This document shows, piece by piece, positions 63,501 through 64,000 of a stretch of DNA of 64,000 nucleotides. The stretch covers positions 20,832,925 through 20,896,924 of the forward strand of contig NC_132878.1 of NCBI RefSeq assembly GCF_030463535.1, given 5' to 3'. Made by a program: the position numbers and the translations under genes. Positions within the stretch are counted from its first letter, which is position 1. The number at the start of each line of letters is the position of its first letter. Below the pieces are notes generated by a model that saw only the letters and a list, made by a program, of their open reading frames with translations, was not told where the DNA came from and ran no database searches. This DNA is from Salminus brasiliensis. Its lineage: Eukaryota > Chordata > Actinopteri > Characiformes > Bryconidae.

Positions 63501-63724
63501 CCTTCTTAATGCAAACACCTTGCCTACAATAGGTGAGTAATTTTAAGTTTGACATGTGTTCATGCATGTTCATGTCCCATTATTTTAATTCCAAAGGATG
63601 ATTTAGATTCACTGCTTATAATCTATAAGTTACCAACAGATTTGTTTTAAAATGTTATTTCTTTTGTGTCATAGAAATCAGCGCAAAGCTAGAAAAACTG
63701 AAGAAGTTCTCAAAAGTTCTCTAA
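44571..63724 (+). CDS. nuggc-like: Nuclear GTPase SLIP-GC-like, tandem copy 2
   Basis: Paralogue of the gene ending at 38461. Exons: 44571-44598, 46562-46606, 47020-47094, 47866-47907, 51232-51316, 51422-51641, 53135-53350, 53483-53677, 54217-54395, 55918-56038, 58365-58464, 58738-58871, 59943-60116, 60194-60348, 62206-62332, 62657-62765, 62853-62986, 63451-63532, 63675-63724 (TAA). Sum 2271 nt, 756 aa. Three small phase 1-1 exons encode basic segments (GSKRPCLNM; LSKKRLC; GSKRPCLTS), NLS-like. G1 is GVFGRTGAGKSSLINA, G3 is VDLPGLGDYNKSRDQMW and G4 is CTKTDD. One codon is missing after the P-loop relative to copy 1 (GEDLLPSG versus GEKDLLPSG). Exon 55918-56038 replaces two exons of copy 1. 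All junctions are GT-AG and the frame is intact, so it is probably functional. Confidence 0.88.
44655..45236 (+). mobile_element. Tc1-like transposon, deleted
   Basis: Starts with the terminal phrase tatactgccaaacgtattca. The later part encodes KHGSGSVMLWGCFASSDTGN (within 45079-45235) of a Tc1 transposase. The remainder is deleted and abuts the dispersed repeat at 45240. Confidence 0.8.
45240..45345. repeat. Dispersed fish repeat (copy 2 of 2)
   Basis: Homologous to 15009-15115. Followed by short cacaacacagtgca-type direct repeats and then (TA)n. Confidence 0.6.
45488..45547. repeat. (TA)n microsatellite
   Basis: About 30 ta units. Confidence 0.97.
45880..46985 (-). mobile_element. Old Tc1-type element split around an N-terminal exon of copy 2
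   Basis: Positions 45990-46375 read, on the reverse complement, like an eroded Tc1-type transposase region. Positions 46700-46985 match the expected element end (aaaaatgggagg ... ggtttacag ... atttttggtcactgtctaaatacttatgg). Between them, 46385-46690 is the host segment carrying exon 46562-46606. A shorter, uninterrupted relic of the same element is at 47270-47570. Confidence 0.55.
46385..47990 (+). repeat. Microduplicated exon array in copy 2 N-terminal region
   Basis: Exon type X (gaagtaaaagaccatgcctg) occurs at 46562 and 47866 with about 280 nt of matching flank (tcagattt...tttagtattttcagctttgttg to gtatggctgtgatgactgg). A truncated third copy (acaggaagtaaaag, about 47174) has the same right flank. 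Exon type Y (aatgacaacctttcaaaaaa) occurs intact at 47020-47094 and decayed at 47612-47667. Order: X, Y, truncated X, transposon relic, decayed Y, X. Confidence 0.85.
46785..46850. repeat. SINE family B tail fragment
   Basis: catttagcagacgctcttat at 46807, followed by ccagagcgacttacaaag. It lies inside the Tc1-type relic, so it was inserted later. Confidence 0.75.
48745..50197 (+). mobile_element. Tc1-like transposon interrupted by a SINE
   Basis: Left end aaaattaggacatcccc (48747) and right end ggggtgttctaactttctca (50165) are imperfect inverted repeats. The interior reads as an eroded plus-strand transposase (phrases around ctatggagaggtcc, aagtttaattagttgg, gtgaagcatgtggaggtgga). A family A SINE sits at 49720-49992. 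Many stops; inactive. Confidence 0.8.
49720..49992 (-). mobile_element. tRNA-derived SINE, family A (copy 2)
   Basis: Full-length copy inserted in the Tc1-like element, same boundaries as at 41077. B-box region gggaattgaaccc, with one change from the consensus. Confidence 0.85.
50198..51231. other. Intron of copy 2, nothing recognised
   Basis: AT-rich intron sequence up to the acceptor at 51231. Short open frames on both strands lack support. Confidence 0.45.
51745..52037 (-). mobile_element. tRNA-derived SINE, family A (copy 3)
   Basis: Best-preserved copy, including the complete tRNA-like start (complement of gctgagccaccactgcccc) and tail ggtgcacgtattcgtcactg, with a small cagtgtggactgtacag expansion. 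Confidence 0.88.
52038..52854. other. Intron of copy 2, nothing recognised
   Basis: AT-rich, no repeat family or exon identified. Confidence 0.4.
52855..53070 (-). mobile_element. tRNA-derived SINE, family B
   Basis: Close relative of 21123-21347, ending 64 nt before the exon at 53135: catttagcagacactcttat tail, gtagtgttaggagtcttgcc core and gttatctgttgcaccacacc head. Confidence 0.8.
54606..54674 (-). mobile_element. SINE family A fragment truncated by a Tc1 insertion
   Basis: cttgctcaagggcccaacag through cccataaccctgtca, then abruptly the Tc1 terminus at about 54682. The remainder of the SINE head is not found on the other side. Confidence 0.75.
54680..55770 (+). mobile_element. Tc1-like transposon with its middle replaced by foreign DNA
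   Basis: Left terminus acacgtggacaaaattgttg, then the 5' region to 55127 (with the MDQRKRRK start of a transposase). At 55590 sequence typical of the transposase middle resumes (gacttcatgggagacgacca, cattgttgaaaacaaatcat). The block at 55128-55587 is unrelated to Tc1, and about 0.6 kb of expected transposase sequence is missing at the junction. Confidence 0.8.
55128..55587 (+). mobile_element. LTR-like insert with internal GT-rich tandem repeats
   Basis: Begins tgtaaggggtggctctagg and ends tttgcaaca, giving TG...CA ends as in LTRs. It contains a TATA-like ggctatataggcac. About 80-nt units (cacacatacactcgt ... gcaggagtgtctgtctt ... gtgtgtgtgt) are repeated two to three times. A solo LTR is a reasonable guess; no target duplication could be verified. 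Confidence 0.45.
56400..56645 (-). mobile_element. PIF/Harbinger nuclease (HARBI1-like) fragment
   Basis: The minus strand reads FPHVCCVIDGTHIRIQAP then QYVNRKNYHSKNVQLVCDHH in one frame. VIDGTHI holds the first catalytic Asp and the second run matches the conserved HARBI1 nuclease core. Only this piece remains, in the intron of copy 2 after 56038. Confidence 0.85.
56685..58010 (-). mobile_element. piggyBac (PGBD4-like) transposase relic
   Basis: A TTAA at 56685 abuts cccccctgttatgttc, fitting piggyBac TTAA targeting at the 3' side of the coding strand. The minus-strand frames are: an acidic N-terminal region (about 57800-57960), 57730-57536, 57526-57026 (LLILARVYKSKDESTASLWD, PGPNITVDERLVAFRGRCPF, QYMPSKPAKYGITIW) and 57111-56902 (GLRGHNITCDNFFTNY). 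The DER motif includes a catalytic Asp. Frameshifts separate the pieces and the C-terminal cysteine-rich domain is absent, so it is inactive. Confidence 0.9.
59490..59700 (+). mobile_element. Tc1-like 3' remnant
   Basis: tgttctctggagtgacgaat is joined by an internal deletion to the C-terminal coding end (EEWSKIPINTLLNLVESLPR), then tattaaaccctgtgtg. Confidence 0.85.
60480..61625 (-). mobile_element. RTE-clade LINE relic
   Basis: Minus-strand broken frames. Positions 60640-60830 read like the RTE C-terminus (LQCCMQ/AMLYAGKTWATTKREE, then TTQRAMEQSVLGIS). Positions 60830-60900 precede it (GGGRLCVP, YLG-like region). Further right (61070-61500) are eroded endonuclease pieces such as RGVGFIISKKWALK. 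Large internal deletion; inactive. Confidence 0.7.
61664..61920 (-). mobile_element. tRNA-derived SINE, family A (copy 4)
   Basis: Same head and core as the other copies; the distal tail starts at tgtacagcgaaatgtgtcc, so the ggtgcacgtat end is missing. Confidence 0.85.
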
Positions 63725-64000
63725 AGTTTGAGATTACATATCTGCAAAATAACTGCAAGACGGCTTTATGAAAATTTAAATAAGCCCCACTAATGCTGGC
63801 TTGCCTAATAATGTTATGTAAACAAGTCTCTTCAGAGTTGAGTATATTGTGAACCATATTTCTCACATATCTCACATTATGTAATATGGCTAAAAAAAAA
63901 TTATTGTTCTCTGCATATTCATACATGAAATCTGTGTTGTTACTTTTGATGCATTGTACTGTTTGAGGCTTATAGGATTGTCATTTTCGAACCTGATGAG
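63725..64000 (+). other. 3' flank of SLIP-GC-like copy 2
   Basis: Presumed 3' UTR and downstream AT-rich DNA. No canonical polyadenylation signal could be assigned with confidence before the window ends. Confidence 0.4.

Overview
This window is vertebrate nuclear DNA, almost certainly from a ray-finned fish. It has long introns with GT-AG borders, AT-rich microsatellites, tRNA-derived SINEs, many Tc1/mariner relics, and protein families in teleost-like form. It may be an ostariophysan, because of the SINE and Tc1 families, but that is a weak inference.

Layout. (1) 1-3107: mrm1, mitochondrial 2'-O-ribose rRNA methyltransferase 1, on the minus strand. Three exons are visible and the 3' exon(s) lie beyond the left edge. 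(2) 4639-12572: mks1, the B9-domain protein of the ciliary transition zone, on the plus strand. All 18 exons are visible, predicting 562 aa. It is head-to-head with mrm1 across about 1.5 kb, and intron 7 is a GC-AG intron. (3) 12.6-25.2 kb: gene-poor DNA with an L2-type LINE relic, a Gypsy pol relic, hairpin MITEs and SINEs. It also holds a probable N-terminal exon of the next gene at 15476-15540. (4) 15.5/25.2-38.5 kb: copy 1 of a nuclear GTPase SLIP-GC-like gene (NUGGC family, dynamin-superfamily P-loop GTPase), plus strand. (5) 38.5-43.5 kb: intergenic DNA with a SINE, a possible solo LTR and a LINE fragment. (6) 43.7-63.7 kb: copy 2 of the same gene, complete to its stop codon.

The two GTPase copies are tandem duplicates with matching exon phases (742 and 756 codons when joined from the shared 28-nt exon). 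They differ in informative ways. The GTPase-domain exons are nearly identical in DNA while the middle and C-terminal exons are well diverged. Copy 2 has lost one intron together with about 8 codons. Its N-terminus contains a small array of duplicated phase 1-1 exons encoding basic, NLS-like segments, interleaved with a Tc1-type relic. Inside a 3.5 kb intron of copy 1 there is an unexplained spliced-looking coiled-coil ORF with its own polyadenylation signal. Its reading phase would fit as an alternative terminal exon of the GTPase.

Introns and spacers are crowded with mobile-element relics: Tc1/mariner, piggyBac, Harbinger, RTE and L2 LINEs, Gypsy, tRNA-SINEs and MITEs. I see no tRNA, rRNA, CRISPR or bacterial-type features. 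All identifications are from reading motifs and from memory of the families; no database search was possible.
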